Notes: generated by a model from the letters alone, not told the origin. Shown: positions 1 to 10,083, numbered from the stretch's first letter. The stretch: DNA of 64,000 bases from Desulfuromusa sp. (GCA_016744675.1 JADGDX010000001.1:81578-145577), one strand, 5' to 3'. A program made the numbers and translations.

Positions 1-197
1 AAATAGCTAAGGTGGCAGGGGTTCCGCCTTTTGTTGTTGATGGTTTAATTCAGCAAGGGAAAAAGTTTTCACGTAAAGATTTTATGATTGCGCACGAGTT
101 GTTTCTTGAGACTGACCTCGCAATGAAATCGAGTGGTGCAGATGCCGAAGCATTACTGGAAAATCTGATATTGCTTTTAGTAAAAAAAAAGAATTGA
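1..197 (+). CDS. holA: DNA polymerase III delta subunit, C-terminal end (partial)
   Basis: The reading frame is open from the window edge (first full codon at base 3) and ends at 197, so this is the 3' end of a gene cut by the window. The visible ~65 residues (AGVPPFVVDGL, then a helical stretch with KFS and ETDLAMKSSG) resemble the extreme C-terminal helical domain of HolA. That domain helps the delta subunit oligomerise with the clamp-loader. Convergence with rpsT across a shared terminator is the common arrangement in Geobacter-like genomes and supports the call. Only the tail is visible, so the identity rests on this short match plus context. Confidence 0.75.
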   Translation, partial: IAKVAGVPPFVVDGLIQQGKKFSRKDFMIAHELFLETDLAMKSSGADAEALLENLILLLVKKKN

Positions 198-201
198 AAA
201 T

Positions 202-238
202 AAAAAAGGATCACTTTTGCCTAAAGTGATCCTTTTTT
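202..238. terminator. Bidirectional intrinsic terminator between holA and rpsT
   Basis: A perfect inverted repeat (arms 202-217 and 223-238, loop of five bases) has an A-run on its left and a T-run on its right. It can therefore terminate both the rightward holA transcript and the leftward rpsT transcript. Confidence 0.9.
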
Positions 239-258
239 GAGCTTGATAGAAAAAGGGG

Positions 259-522
259 TTAACCTAAAGTATTGACCAGTTTGTTTAAACGGGAAATCTT
301 ACGGCTGGCAGTCGCTTTATGGATAACACCTTTAGTTGATGTTTTATCAATATAAGGGATTGCTTTTGCAAGAGCTGCTTGTGCTGCATCTTTGTCACCA
401 GCTGTAACGGCTTCACGAACTTGCTTAACGAGAGTGCGCATACCGGTCCTGATATGAGTATTGCGGGCTTGTCGTACCGCATTTTGTCTATTACGTTTTT
501 CTGCTGATTTGTGATTTGCCAC
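259..522 (-). CDS. rpsT: 30S ribosomal protein S20
   Basis: This 87-residue, Lys/Arg-rich helical protein begins [14 protein letters not shown], the typical S20 N-terminus, and has the usual family length. S20 is a primary 16S rRNA binding protein of the small subunit. The gene is transcribed leftward, with AGGAGAA directly upstream of the ATG, and ends at the shared terminator at 202-238. It is monocistronic and divergent from murJ. Confidence 0.97.
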   Translation of the reverse strand: MANHKSAEKRNRQNAVRQARNTHIRTGMRTLVKQVREAVTAGDKDAAQAALAKAIPYIDKTSTKGVIHKATASRKISRLNKLVNTLG

Positions 523-679
523 GAGTTGTTCTCCTTTTTAGGTTTTTTTGCTCTTTAAAAGTGACGAGATATTAGTGCTCTGTTGCTTGTCTGTCAAGTT
601 AGAAAGTGATAATGTCTTTAAAAATATGACGCATCTTCAAAGTGTTAAGGTTTATTGCTAGAGGATTAAAAATATTTAA

Positions 680-2242
680 ATGACCGACAAGAAAAAAATA
701 GCATCGGCAACGTTGGTGATGGCTTCGGCAACATCACTCAGTCGGATTGCCGGGTTGATACGTGATATTATTGTGGCTCGGTTGTTTGGCGCAGGGATGA
801 TGACAGATGCTTTTTTTATGGCATTTACTATTCCTAATGTGTTGCGGCGTTTTTTTGGCGAAGGGTCACTGACTGCGGCTTTTGTTCCAACATTTTCTGA
901 AGTTTTTCATCAACGTGGAGAAAAAGAAGCTCAACAATTGGCAAATCGATGTGTCACTTTGTTGTTGCTGATCATGCTCGTCATAGTCATTCTGGGAATT
1001 TACTTTTCGCCCTGGATTGTGCAGGGGATTGGCTTTGGTTTTGGGCAGGTTGCGGGGAAGCTGCAACTAACAGATCAGCTTAATCGAATTATGTTCCCCT
1101 ATATCGGACTTGTCTCGGTCTTGGCTCTACTGACTGGTATTTTAAATGTTCGGGGCCATTTCTTTGTTCCTTCTCTTTCACCTCTATTTTTAAACCTATC
1201 GATGATCCTTAGTGCTTTAACCTTAGGTCATGTGTTTGAACAGCCCATTTATGCTCTAGCCGTTGGGGTGCTATTTGGTGGAATAGTCCAGCTGCTCATG
1301 CAGTTTCCTGTTTTATGTCGTTATAAGATTCATATTAGGCCAGATTTTAACTTTCGCAATGATCCATATCTACATAAAATTATGACCCTCATGCTGCCTG
1401 GGATTGCTGGGGTTGCTATTTATCAAATAAATATTATTGTGACTCGCCTTCTCGCATCCTTTCTTCCTCAGGGGAGTGTTTCGTATCTTTACTACGGGCA
1501 ACGGTTATTTGAATTTCCGCAGGGGATATTTATTGTCGCCTTAGCTCAAGCTGCCTTGCCTATGATGAGTCGTCAGGTGGCAGAGGATGACCTGTGTGCT
1601 CTGCGGCGATCGCTTTCTTTTGCCATGACTCTCATTACGATATTCACTCTTCCTGCTATTATCGGATTAATCCTTTGTGCTCAACCGATTTACTCGTTGT
1701 TTTTTTTGGGTGGTGAGTTTGATCAGATAGCTCTTGAGCGGACTGCTTTAGCATTGATTTGTTATGCACCTGGTCTTATTTTTGTTGGGTACAGCCGAAT
1801 TGCTGCTCAGACCTTTTATGCGTTAAAGGATACACGTACTCCAGTTATTATTTCCTTCTGGACTTTATTGGTCAACCTGATACTGGGGGGGATTTTGATG
1901 CAGTTTTATGGTTTTAAGGGGTTAGCCATTGCCTTGACTGTTTCTTCTGTTTTTAATGCCCTTATGCTTCTTGTATTGCTGCAAAAAAGGGTGGGTACTT
2001 TTATCCATAGATCTCTTTATGCCCCAACTTTAAAAGTTATCCCCGCGTGTTTTATGATGGCAGTTGTTGTCGCATTTTCGCTTAGTTTGACTGATTGGAT
2101 GCAGCACGGATTGTTTTTCTCTAAATCCCTTGTTTTAGGTGCCGCTATTAGCATTGGAATCATGGTCTATTTAGGGTGTTGTTATCTTTTTAAAGTTGAT
2201 GAGGTTCGGCAAGGATGGCATTTGTTTTCACGTAAGGGATGA
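680..2242 (+). CDS. murJ: Lipid II flippase MurJ
   Basis: This 520-residue polytopic membrane protein of the MOP/MATE-like superfamily has about 14 hydrophobic segments. The N-terminus carries SATSLSRIAGLIRDIIVARLFGAG, with the conserved SRxxGxxRDxxxAxxFGAG pattern (shown here as pieces: SRIAGLIRD, ARLFGAG). It should flip undecaprenyl-linked peptidoglycan precursor across the inner membrane. Length matches the family (~510-525). The ATG at 680 follows a purine-rich stretch (AGAGG around 660) at a rather long distance. It is divergent from rpsT and convergent with fxsA, with only five bases between the stop codons. Confidence 0.95.
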   Translation: MTDKKKIASATLVMASATSLSRIAGLIRDIIVARLFGAGMMTDAFFMAFTIPNVLRRFFGEGSLTAAFVPTFSEVFHQRGEKEAQQLANRCVTLLLLIMLVIVILGIYFSPWIVQGIGFGFGQVAGKLQLTDQLNRIMFPYIGLVSVLALLTGILNVRGHFFVPSLSPLFLNLSMILSALTLGHVFEQPIYALAVGVLFGGIVQLLMQFPVLCRYKIHIRPDFNFRNDPYLHKIMTLMLPGIAGVAIYQINIIVTRLLASFLPQGSVSYLYYGQRLFEFPQGIFIVALAQAALPMMSRQVAEDDLCALRRSLSFAMTLITIFTLPAIIGLILCAQPIYSLFFLGGEFDQIALERTALALICYAPGLIFVGYSRIAAQTFYALKDTRTPVIISFWTLLVNLILGGILMQFYGFKGLAIALTVSSVFNALMLLVLLQKRVGTFIHRSLYAPTLKVIPACFMMAVVVAFSLSLTDWMQHGLFFSKSLVLGAAISIGIMVYLGCCYLFKVDEVRQGWHLFSRKG

Positions 2243-2247
2243 TATTT

Positions 2248-2649
2248 TCAATATTGACGAAAACGAATTTCTCCACTTTTAATTCTGTTATTGAGCCATT
2301 TTTGTAGCCATATTTTGAAAAACTGCCGCGTGAATGGAGTCAGAAGGCAGAATCCAAACAGGTCTGTACAAAAACCAGGCGTTAAAAGAAGTAAGCCACC
2401 TGCAAGTATCATTGCTCCATCCATCATTTCTTCTGCCGGAATTTTACCTTGGTTTAAATCAGCCTGGATTTTATTGATAAGGTGAAAACCTTGACTTCTG
2501 GCAAGGTAGGCTCCGGCAATTCCTGTTAAGAAAATCATTCCTATTGTTGCTCCAAGACCTATCTTCCGACCCGCTTCAATTAATACATATAACTCAATTA
2601 TTGGCACCAATGTAAAGAGTATTAAGAGCTTTATAAACATCTTGATCAC
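2248..2649 (-). CDS. fxsA: FxsA family membrane protein
   Basis: A 133-residue inner-membrane protein with a hydrophobic N-terminal half, the ETxxxI-like segment ELYVLIEAGRKIG, and the glycine-rich LLLTPGFCTDLFGFCLLTP motif region (pieces LLTPGF, TDLFGF) that marks FxsA/YtzA proteins. In E. coli, FxsA overproduction relieves F-plasmid exclusion of phage T7; its normal role is unknown. AAAGGTGATC precedes the ATG. It stands alone between murJ and mazG. Confidence 0.88.
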   Translation of the reverse strand: MIKMFIKLLILFTLVPIIELYVLIEAGRKIGLGATIGMIFLTGIAGAYLARSQGFHLINKIQADLNQGKIPAEEMMDGAMILAGGLLLLTPGFCTDLFGFCLLTPFTRQFFKIWLQKWLNNRIKSGEIRFRQY

Positions 2650-2909
2650 CTTTTGTAAGAAAATGTAAATAATTTCTATGTGATATGTGGTATTTCGGTT
2701 TGTCCTGATGCTGTGATCTTTAAGTATATGAAATTACACAATAAATAAACTGTCTAAAAAATAGGCAAGTTGTTGTCGTTGTTTGATTTCCCTGTGCTGT
2801 TGATGTTGTTCACAGCTTTGTTCACAGCTTTTCAACGATCAGTGTGGACGGATGGCAAAAGTCATTGTTTTTCACGACCTTTGCAATTGATGACTCGAAT
2901 GGAGTAATT

Positions 2910-3596
2910 CTATTTATCCGAATCAAGCATCACTTGCATGGTCTTTTGTCGCAATAGATCTTCAGAATCAATGTCCAGAGAATTGGCAAGCTTGACGGTG
3001 TCAAAGAATATTTCGCTAAGAGATTCTCTTAATCGATCCTGTGCTGTATTTGGATTTTCAACCAACTTAGACATGTTAGTGAGTTCGTGTTGTAATTTCA
3101 AGACTTGTGATGAACTGGTTCCTGAGGATTTAATTTTTTTTGCAACTTTTGATGCTTTCTTTAATGCGGGTAGGTTTTTTGGAATTCGTTCGGTAAGTTT
3201 AGTCCCTTGTCCTTTTTCTTCTCGTTCTTTTTGTTTGATTTCTTCCCAGCGCTTGGCATGCTCGGTGGCATCCGCACCTCCAAATACGTGTGGGTGTCTA
3301 CGAATCATTTTGTTATTAATTCCATTGACGACATCTGTAAAATCAAAGCTGCTTTGCTCTTTAAATATTTGTGCTATGAAGACAATTTGAAGTAGTAGGT
3401 CGCCCAGCTCATCCTTTATGTCTTCTTCGCTTTGCCTATCTATTGCTTCTATGACTTCATAGGCTTCTTCTAGGATGTAGGGCCTTAAGGTTTCAGGTGT
3501 CTGTTTGATATCCCACGGACAGCCCTGCGGTGAGCGTAGTGTCGTCATGATTTTGAGTAATTTATCAATTGATTCTGAGGATATTGCCTTTGCCAA
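2910..3596 (-). CDS. mazG: Nucleoside triphosphate pyrophosphohydrolase MazG
   Basis: All-alpha NTP pyrophosphatase that hydrolyses (d)NTPs to NMP and PPi; in E. coli it lowers ppGpp and clears damaged nucleotides. The first domain carries LRSPQGCPWDIKQTPETLRP, then EEAYEVIEAI and the EExxE...ExxD metal site DELGDLLLQIVF. A second, more divergent MazG repeat follows. I chose a TTG start at 3596 because AGGAG lies six bases upstream (plus-strand complement 3603-3607). An upstream in-frame TTG at 3650 would add 18 residues that show no family similarity. The resulting 229 residues are a little shorter than E. coli MazG (263). Confidence 0.9.
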   Translation of the reverse strand: MAKAISSESIDKLLKIMTTLRSPQGCPWDIKQTPETLRPYILEEAYEVIEAIDRQSEEDIKDELGDLLLQIVFIAQIFKEQSSFDFTDVVNGINNKMIRRHPHVFGGADATEHAKRWEEIKQKEREEKGQGTKLTERIPKNLPALKKASKVAKKIKSSGTSSSQVLKLQHELTNMSKLVENPNTAQDRLRESLSEIFFDTVKLANSLDIDSEDLLRQKTMQVMLDSDK

Positions 3597-3827
3597 GACG
3601 TGCTCCTGTTGTATTTGTGTTAGGGGTGGGCATGAATTTACTAAACTCAATGATGAAATCTTCTTTTTGGTATTAAATTACCAATATTGTTGTTCCTTAA
3701 AAAAACCTTGCAAAAGGTTGTTGGATGGGCTAGAAAGTGCGCCATTCTGAACAATTGGTGGCACTCCTTTTGTCTTGACATGTTTTTGACTCTCTCTATA
3801 CTGTATCTTTTGTCTTGGTGGTGATTT

Positions 3828-4376
3828 GTGCGTCTTGAGTTAGAAGATATCAAAGGGGGAGAGTTGGAGCAAGGCTACTCCTTTTCCTCGGTCGATTTTC
3901 CCGATCTGGTTGCCATCGCTGATGGGGGAGGGCCGACATTTGATGATTCAATCTCCTTCCTCTTGAGATTTCAGAGGACAGGTCAGTTTGTTGAAGTTGA
4001 TGGTTCTTTAACTGCTTCTGTCGGTTTGGTTTGTGGCCGTTGTTTACGGTCTTTTACCGTTCCTCTGGTTGAAGCATTTACACTGACTTTTGTTCCACTT
4101 AAGAGTAAAGACGAGAATGAGACTGAGGAAGAAATAGAGTTGGAGTCAGCAGAATTGGGACTTATCTCATATGAAGAGCAGGTTCTAGAGCTGCTTGAGC
4201 CATTACAAGAGCAATTGCTTATGGCTGTCCCAATCAGTCCTGTTTGTCAGTCGGAATGCCTTGGTCTTTGTCCTGAATGTGGACAAGACATGAATTTAGA
4301 GAAGTGTGATTGTACTCGAAGGCCTTTTAACAACAAGTTTACGGCTTTGGCTAATATAGATTTCAAAAAGTCCTGA
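3828..4376 (+). CDS. yceD: YceD/DUF177 family protein
   Basis: A 182-residue acidic protein of the DUF177 (YceD) family, which is encoded next to rpmF and plsX in very many bacteria and is implicated in 23S rRNA accumulation. Visible marks are the CxxC-containing VCGRCLRSFTVPL in the middle and a C-terminal cysteine cluster (CLGLCPECG...KCDC) that could bind metal. The start is GTG. Context (yceD-rpmF-plsX-fabH) strongly supports the identity; the biochemical role is not settled. Confidence 0.88.
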   Translation: MRLELEDIKGGELEQGYSFSSVDFPDLVAIADGGGPTFDDSISFLLRFQRTGQFVEVDGSLTASVGLVCGRCLRSFTVPLVEAFTLTFVPLKSKDENETEEEIELESAELGLISYEEQVLELLEPLQEQLLMAVPISPVCQSECLGLCPECGQDMNLEKCDCTRRPFNNKFTALANIDFKKS

Positions 4377-4460
4377 TGGGGAAATCGGGCAATTATCCAA
4401 TATCCAATAAGATAATTATTGAGAATTAAAACATTTGTTTGATAGTAAGGAGAGATTTAA

Positions 4461-4643
4461 ATGGCAGTACCAAAGAAGAAAACTTCGAAGTCGAAAAAAA
4501 ATATGCGCCGTGCTCATGATGCGATTAGCGCACCTGGGATGTCGGTCTGTTCACAGTGCCAAGAAACGAAATTGCCACATCGTGTTTGCCCACATTGTGG
4601 AACGTATAAAGGTAAAGAGATCATCAGTAACGACGAAGTCTAA
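4461..4643 (+). CDS. rpmF: 50S ribosomal protein L32
   Basis: A 60-residue basic protein starting [20 protein letters not shown], with the zinc-ribbon cysteines of zinc-type L32 (CSQC, then CPHCG). AAGGAGAG precedes the ATG. It sits between yceD and plsX, the classic order linking ribosome and lipid synthesis. Confidence 0.97.
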   Translation: MAVPKKKTSKSKKNMRRAHDAISAPGMSVCSQCQETKLPHRVCPHCGTYKGKEIISNDEV

Positions 4644-4651
4644 ACGATTTT

Positions 4652-5638
4652 ATGACTGTAAAAATTGCTATTGATGCTATGGGCGGGGATAACTCGCCCG
4701 CTGTCGAAGTCGCTGGCGCTGTTGCAGCCTGTCGCGACTGGGGCAGTAAAGTGGTTCTTGTTGGTGATACTGAGAAGATCCAGTCTGTGCTTGAGCAGCA
4801 CCAAATTGATGGTCTTGGCATTGAAATTCATCATGCCAGTGAAATCGTAGGCATGCATGATGCTCCTTCAGATGCATTACGTAAGAAAAAAGATTCTTCT
4901 ATCCGTGTCGCTTTCGATTTGGTTAAAAAAGGAACTGCAGCTGCAGTTGTAAGTGCCGGTAATTCCGGTGCTATTATGGCTTGTGGAATGTTTGTCTTTG
5001 GCCGGGTCAAAGGGATTGAAAGACCTGCAATCGGAACTTTTTTACCCAATCTCAATGATCAAACTCTGGTTCTTGATATGGGAGCTAATGTTGATTGTAA
5101 GGCATCACATCTATATCAATTTGCGATTATGGGGAGCCTCTATGTTGAGAACTCTCTTGGGAAGTCTCGCCCTCGGGTTGGCTTGCTTTCGAATGGTGAG
5201 GAAGAAAAAAAGGGGAATGATTTAACGCGTGAGACACATCAGCTGTTAAAAAAATCGCAGTTAAATTATCTTGGATATGTTGAAGGCGGTGATGTTTACA
5301 ACGGATCTGTCGATGTTGTTGTTTGCGATGGTTTTGTTGGCAACGTCTTATTGAAAGTATCTGAGGGCCTTGCTGTTGCAATTGGCACAATGCTTAAGCA
5401 GGAAATAGAAGGGCGTTTCTGGGCAAAACTTGGTTTTTTGTTTAGTCGCCCAGCATTCTCTGCTTTTAAAAAGCGGACGAATCCAGCTGAATATGGTGGT
5501 GCTCCATTATTAGGAATTGCTGGAGTTGGGATTGTCTGTCATGGGAGCTCCGACCCTATGGCTATCAGTATCGCCATTCGTCAAGCAGCTGAATATGCGC
5601 AAATTCGTTTTGAAGAAAAACTGGCAACTTTACTCTAG
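4652..5638 (+). CDS. plsX: Phosphate acyltransferase PlsX
   Basis: Converts acyl-ACP and phosphate to acyl-phosphate, the donor for PlsY in phospholipid synthesis. The 328-residue protein has the family hallmarks: N-terminal [12 protein letters not shown], the SAGNSGA motif near residue 105, and the [12 protein letters not shown] and [12 protein letters not shown] segments towards the C-terminus. It starts eight bases after rpmF and heads the plsX-fabH-fabD-fabG-acpP-fabF series, so phospholipid and fatty acid synthesis are co-encoded. Confidence 0.97.
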   Translation: MTVKIAIDAMGGDNSPAVEVAGAVAACRDWGSKVVLVGDTEKIQSVLEQHQIDGLGIEIHHASEIVGMHDAPSDALRKKKDSSIRVAFDLVKKGTAAAVVSAGNSGAIMACGMFVFGRVKGIERPAIGTFLPNLNDQTLVLDMGANVDCKASHLYQFAIMGSLYVENSLGKSRPRVGLLSNGEEEKKGNDLTRETHQLLKKSQLNYLGYVEGGDVYNGSVDVVVCDGFVGNVLLKVSEGLAVAIGTMLKQEIEGRFWAKLGFLFSRPAFSAFKKRTNPAEYGGAPLLGIAGVGIVCHGSSDPMAISIAIRQAAEYAQIRFEEKLATLL

Positions 5639-5684
5639 TCGTTGGACTTACTTGAGTTAATTCAAGTAAAGGAGACCAAATAGA

Positions 5685-6662
5685 ATGAAAGCTCGAATTG
5701 TCGGTACCGGGTCATATCTGCCTGAAAAAATTAGAACGAATTACGATCTTGAAAAAATGGTTGATACCAGTCACGACTGGATTGTCGCCAGAACAGGTAT
5801 TGAAGAGAGACGTATTGCCGATGCTTCTGAGTGTACCTCGGATATGGCAACTGTTGCTGCTCAGCGTGCCATGGATATGGCAGGAGTGAGTGCCGAAGAT
5901 ATTGACCTGATTGTTCTTGGCACGATTACTGGTGACTATCCCTGGCCTGCGACGGCATGTATTGTTCAGGCAAACCTTGGTGCAAAAAACGCATTTGCTT
6001 ATGATTTATCCGCGGCATGTAGTGGTTTTCTTTATGCTTTGTCCAATGCGAACGATTTTATTATGTCGGGTCGGGGAAAAAGAGCACTGGTCATTGGTGC
6101 TGAGACCTTGAGCCGATCTGTCGACTGGACGGATCGAAATACTTGTGTCCTGTTTGGCGATGGGGCAGGGGCTGTCTTGTTGGAGGCTCAAGAGGGTGAC
6201 TCCGGGGTTTTGTCCTGTCATCTTCATTCTGATGGAAATTATCTTGAGCTTCTCTACCAGCCGGGCTTTGGGGCAAAACATCCCGTTTCTGTTGAAGGTA
6301 TTGAATCTCGTCTTTCATATCTCAAAATGCAGGGCAATGAAGTTTTTAAGGTTGCCGTACGTTCTTTGACGCAAGTTTCAAAGGAAGCACTTGCTGCAAA
6401 TGGCTATACTAGTGCCGATGTTGGACAATTTATTCCTCATCAGGCAAATCTGAGAATTCTTGAAGCGACAACGAAACGACTTGGGCTGACAAAAGAACAA
6501 AGCTTTATCAATGTTCACAAGTACGGCAATACGTCAGGAGCTACAATACCAATTGCCATTGATGAAGCTTATCATCAGGGCTTGCTTAAGGAAGGGGATT
6601 TAATCCTTTCAGCAGCTTTTGGTGGCGGTTTTACTTGGGGCTCTGCATTGATCCGGTGGTAA
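5685..6662 (+). CDS. fabH: Beta-ketoacyl-ACP synthase III
   Basis: Condenses acetyl-CoA with malonyl-ACP to start fatty acid elongation. The thiolase-fold protein (325 residues) has the catalytic cysteine in DLSAACSGF, the histidine in PHQANLRI and the asparagine in HKYGNTSGA, so the Cys-His-Asn triad is intact. AAAGGAG precedes the ATG. It lies between plsX and fabD in the usual order. Confidence 0.97.
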   Translation: MKARIVGTGSYLPEKIRTNYDLEKMVDTSHDWIVARTGIEERRIADASECTSDMATVAAQRAMDMAGVSAEDIDLIVLGTITGDYPWPATACIVQANLGAKNAFAYDLSAACSGFLYALSNANDFIMSGRGKRALVIGAETLSRSVDWTDRNTCVLFGDGAGAVLLEAQEGDSGVLSCHLHSDGNYLELLYQPGFGAKHPVSVEGIESRLSYLKMQGNEVFKVAVRSLTQVSKEALAANGYTSADVGQFIPHQANLRILEATTKRLGLTKEQSFINVHKYGNTSGATIPIAIDEAYHQGLLKEGDLILSAAFGGGFTWGSALIRW

Positions 6663-6738
6663 TTTTTTGATTCATTTTTTAAGCTTATCTATCTTGTCAC
6701 ATTCAGTACTGGCAGGATTAAGCTAAGGAACGAGAAAT

Positions 6739-7659
6739 ATGGACGCATTTGTTTTTCCTGGGCAGGGTTCTCAGTATTCGGGGATGGGTAAAGATCTCGC
6801 TGATAACTTTAACGTCGCAAAGTTAACATTCGAAGAAGCAAATGATGCTCTTGGTATCGATCTTTCGGCTTTATGCTTTTCTGGTTCTGAGGAAGATCTC
6901 AAACTTACAGCAAATACGCAGCCAGCTATTCTGGCAACTAGTATTGCTGCCCTTCGTGTTCTTCTTGAAGAGACTGAACTGAGACCAGCATTTACTGCCG
7001 GGCATTCTTTAGGTGAATATTCTGCATTGGTCGCTGCTGGCGCACTTGATTTTGCAGATGCTGTTAAGACGGTTCGACAACGTGGGACATATATGCAAGA
7101 TGCTGTTCCGGTTGGGTTGGGAGCTATGGCGGCAATCATGGGTATTGAGGGTGATGCCCTTTTGCAACTTTGTCAAGATGCTGCTAAAGGTGAAGTAGTT
7201 GCTCCTGCTAACTATAACAGCCCTGGACAGATTGTTATTGCTGGACATACGACAGCTGTTGAAAGAGCAATCATTCTGGCAAAGGAACAAGGTGCAAAGA
7301 GAGCTTTACTTCTTCCTGTTAGTGCACCCTTCCACTCATCCCTTATGGCTCCAGCTGCACAACGATTACAACTTGACTTAGAATCTCTCACTATATCACC
7401 GCTACTGTGTCCGGTTGTGAGCAACGTAGAAGCAATGCCTTGTAATGAAGAGACGAGGATCAAGGCTCTACTTGTTGATCAGGTTTGTGCTCCGGTAAGA
7501 TGGGAGGAATCAGTCCTTAAAATGAAGGAACTTGGTGTTTCAAGATATGTTGAAATTGGTCCTGGTCGAGTCCTCTCAAGTTTAATAAAAAGAATTGACC
7601 GATCATCAGAACAAAAAAACATAGGTGATGTTGCTAGCTTAAAAAAAATTCAAGGATAA
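6739..7659 (+). CDS. fabD: Malonyl-CoA:ACP transacylase
   Basis: Loads malonyl groups from CoA to ACP. The 306-residue protein starts with the typical FVFPGQGSQYSGMG, has the nucleophilic serine in GHSLGEYSALVAAG and the catalytic histidine in SAPFHSSLM. Length is normal. It lies 76 bases after fabH and is followed by fabG. Confidence 0.97.
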   Translation: MDAFVFPGQGSQYSGMGKDLADNFNVAKLTFEEANDALGIDLSALCFSGSEEDLKLTANTQPAILATSIAALRVLLEETELRPAFTAGHSLGEYSALVAAGALDFADAVKTVRQRGTYMQDAVPVGLGAMAAIMGIEGDALLQLCQDAAKGEVVAPANYNSPGQIVIAGHTTAVERAIILAKEQGAKRALLLPVSAPFHSSLMAPAAQRLQLDLESLTISPLLCPVVSNVEAMPCNEETRIKALLVDQVCAPVRWEESVLKMKELGVSRYVEIGPGRVLSSLIKRIDRSSEQKNIGDVASLKKIQG

Positions 7660-7718
7660 TTTTAAATAAATTGATTATAGATTCAACTATCCAGATCAAA
7701 AACTAAGGAGAAATTGAT

Positions 7719-8456
7719 ATGGTTCAAGATAGAGTTGCATTGGTGACGGGAGCTTCACGTGGTATCGGGCGGAGTATTTCTTTAGCTCTTGCTGCGCAGG
7801 GTGCTAAAATTGTTGCCGTTGATGTTGATTTGCAAGCTACGGAAGAATTTGTTGCAGAACTTAAAGCTTCTGGAACAGAAGCTGTTGCGGTTCAAGGGAA
7901 TGTCACTCAACCCGCAGATGTCGACCAGATGGTCAAAGTTGCAAAAGAAACCTTTGATCGTATTGACATTCTCATAAACAATGCTGGTATTACCCGGGAT
8001 GCTTTACTTCTTAGAATGAAAGACGAAGATTGGGATGCGGTTCTAGACGTGAACCTTAAGGGTCCGTTTCTCTGTACACGTGCCGTGTCTAAGTTGATGA
8101 CAAAGCAACGCCATGGTCGGATAGTGAATATTGTCTCAGTTGTTGGACAAATGGGGAATGCAGGCCAGGCAAACTATTGTGCCAGTAAAGCGGGATTGAT
8201 GGGGCTGACACGTTCTAACGCTCGTGAATTGGCAAAGCGTAACATCACTGTAAATGCTGTTGCTCCAGGTTTTATTGCAACGGCTATGACTGATGCACTT
8301 CCAGAAGATAAGCGCCAGGAATTAGCAGCTCAAATTCCATTGGCAAGGCTCGGCTCTGCAGAAGATATTGCTTATACTGTCCTCTTTCTGGCGTCCGATC
8401 AAGCTGGGTATATCACTGGGCAGGTTGTTGGTGTAAATGGTGGAATGTACATGTAA
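7719..8456 (+). CDS. fabG: 3-oxoacyl-ACP reductase
   Basis: NADPH-dependent reduction of beta-ketoacyl-ACP in each elongation round. A classical short-chain dehydrogenase of 245 residues: cofactor motif TGASRGIG, the NNAG motif, catalytic serine in VNIVSVVGQMG, and YCASK for the Tyr/Lys pair. It ends with the conserved GQVVGVNGGMYM tail typical of FabG. AAGGAG precedes the ATG. Confidence 0.97.
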   Translation: MVQDRVALVTGASRGIGRSISLALAAQGAKIVAVDVDLQATEEFVAELKASGTEAVAVQGNVTQPADVDQMVKVAKETFDRIDILINNAGITRDALLLRMKDEDWDAVLDVNLKGPFLCTRAVSKLMTKQRHGRIVNIVSVVGQMGNAGQANYCASKAGLMGLTRSNARELAKRNITVNAVAPGFIATAMTDALPEDKRQELAAQIPLARLGSAEDIAYTVLFLASDQAGYITGQVVGVNGGMYM

Positions 8457-8505
8457 ATAAACTGGCTTTTTTGGGCCGACTTAACTTAAAAAAGGAGAAA
8501 CGCAA

Positions 8506-8739
8506 ATGGCTTCTATTGAAGAAAGAGTAAAACAAATTGTTGCAGAACAGCTGGGCGTTGATGAAGAGCAAGTTACAGATGGCGCTGCATTTATGGACGA
8601 TTTAGGTGCAGATTCACTCGACACTGTTGAGCTGGTCATGGCTCTTGAAGAAGAGTTTGACGTGGAAATCTCTGATGAAGATGCTGAGAAAATCCAGACT
8701 GTCAAAAATGCTATTGATTATATCAGCAAAGCTGCTTAA
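8506..8739 (+). CDS. acpP: Acyl carrier protein
   Basis: A 77-residue very acidic protein with the phosphopantetheine attachment serine in [19 protein letters not shown]. Carries growing acyl chains for FabD/FabG/FabF. AAAGGAG is upstream. A strong hairpin follows it before fabF, so acpP mRNA can probably be made in excess of the downstream gene. Confidence 0.98.
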   Translation: MASIEERVKQIVAEQLGVDEEQVTDGAAFMDDLGADSLDTVELVMALEEEFDVEISDEDAEKIQTVKNAIDYISKAA

Positions 8740-8747
8740 TTAATAAC

Positions 8748-8787
8748 GGTGGTGTCAGATATATATCTGACACCACCATTTTATTTT
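8748..8787 (+). terminator. Intrinsic terminator or attenuator between acpP and fabF
   Basis: A perfect 30-base palindrome (arms 8748-8762 and 8763-8777) is followed by a T-rich stretch (ATTTTATTTTC). The stem has almost no loop as drawn, so the true hairpin would open a few central A-T pairs. Its position suggests partial termination that sets a high ACP to FabF ratio. Confidence 0.7.
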
Positions 8788-8842
8788 CTGCCTTTAGTAT
8801 ATATAAACGTTATTTAACTACCATTTGTTGAGAGATTACTTT

Positions 8843-10075
8843 ATGCGTAGAGTTGTAGTGACTGGTCTTGGTGTCGTATCTCCCTTGGGTACAGGTGTCG
8901 ATAAAAACTGGAATGCACTGCTCAACGGTCAATGTGGGATTGATACGATTACACGTTTTGATGCTTCTGACTTGGCAACGCAGATAGCTGGCGAAGTTAA
9001 AGATTTTAATCCGACAGATTTTATTGAAAAAAAAGAGGTAAAGAAGATGGACCTCTTTATCCAATATGGTCTGGCTGCAGCCCAAATGGCTTTAGAAGAT
9101 TCTGGACTAGAAATCAACGATGAAAATGCTGAACGCGTTGGAGTGTTGGTTGGTTCAGGATTGGGTGGACTGCCTGCGATTGAAAAGTATCACCAAGTTC
9201 TTCTTGAGCGTGGCTACAAAAAAGTAACCCCATTTTTTATTCCTATGTTGATTATCAATCTCGCTCCTGGCCATATTTCGATGAAATTTGGTGCTAAGGG
9301 ACCGAACCTTTCATCTGTTTCTGCTTGTGCAACAGGAACGCACTCCATTGGCGATGCTTATCATATGATTGCTCGTGGTGATGCCGATGCGATGTTTGCA
9401 GGTGGTACTGAGTCGACGATAACTCCCTTGGGAATTGGCGGCTTCAATGTAATGAAGGCCCTTTCGACTCGTAATGATAATCCTCAGGCAGCGAGCCGAC
9501 CCTTTGAGAAAAACCGGGATGGTTTTGTCATGGGAGAAGGTGCAGGTATTTTGATTCTCGAAGATTTCGAGAGCGCTAAGAAGCGTGGTGCTGATATCTA
9601 CTGTGAAATTGTCGGTTATGGACTTAGTAGTGATGCTTTCCACTTAACTCAACCTGCCCCTGGCGGTGAAGGTGCCGCACGGTGTATTAAGATGGCTCTG
9701 TCTGGAGCAGGATTAAATCCTGATCAAGTCGACTATGTTAATGCTCATGGAACTTCGACATACTTTAATGACCTCTATGAGACGATGGCAATAAAGTCAG
9801 TTTTTGAAGACCATGCACAAAAAATCATGATCAGTTCAACCAAAGGGATGACAGGTCATGGCTTGGGTGCTGCTGGTGGAATGGAAGCTGCTTTTTTAGC
9901 TTTGGTTCTTAAACATGGTGTTATCCCGCCAACAATTAATTATGATGAGCCTGATCCCGAATGTGATCTCGATTACGTTCCGAATGAAGCGCGTCAAGCT
10001 GATTGTCAGGTGGCTATTTCTAATTCATTTGGCTTTGGTGGGACGAACGGAACACTTGCATTTCGTAAAATCTGA
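8843..10075 (+). CDS. fabF: Beta-ketoacyl-ACP synthase II
   Basis: Elongating condensing enzyme. The chosen ATG at 8843 gives [16 protein letters not shown], the canonical N-terminus, with GAGAG upstream; an upstream in-frame TTG at 8825 adds six residues with no support. The 410-residue protein has the catalytic Cys in [13 protein letters not shown], His in [11 protein letters not shown] and His in [13 protein letters not shown], matching FabF rather than FabH. Confidence 0.96.
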   Translation: MRRVVVTGLGVVSPLGTGVDKNWNALLNGQCGIDTITRFDASDLATQIAGEVKDFNPTDFIEKKEVKKMDLFIQYGLAAAQMALEDSGLEINDENAERVGVLVGSGLGGLPAIEKYHQVLLERGYKKVTPFFIPMLIINLAPGHISMKFGAKGPNLSSVSACATGTHSIGDAYHMIARGDADAMFAGGTESTITPLGIGGFNVMKALSTRNDNPQAASRPFEKNRDGFVMGEGAGILILEDFESAKKRGADIYCEIVGYGLSSDAFHLTQPAPGGEGAARCIKMALSGAGLNPDQVDYVNAHGTSTYFNDLYETMAIKSVFEDHAQKIMISSTKGMTGHGLGAAGGMEAAFLALVLKHGVIPPTINYDEPDPECDLDYVPNEARQADCQVAISNSFGFGGTNGTLAFRKI

Positions 10076-10083
10076 GGGTGAAC

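Noticed and set aside
6006..6318. Overlapping minus-strand reading frames inside fabH and neighbouring genes
   Set aside because: They are frame shadows of well-conserved genes, with no ribosome binding sites or family features.
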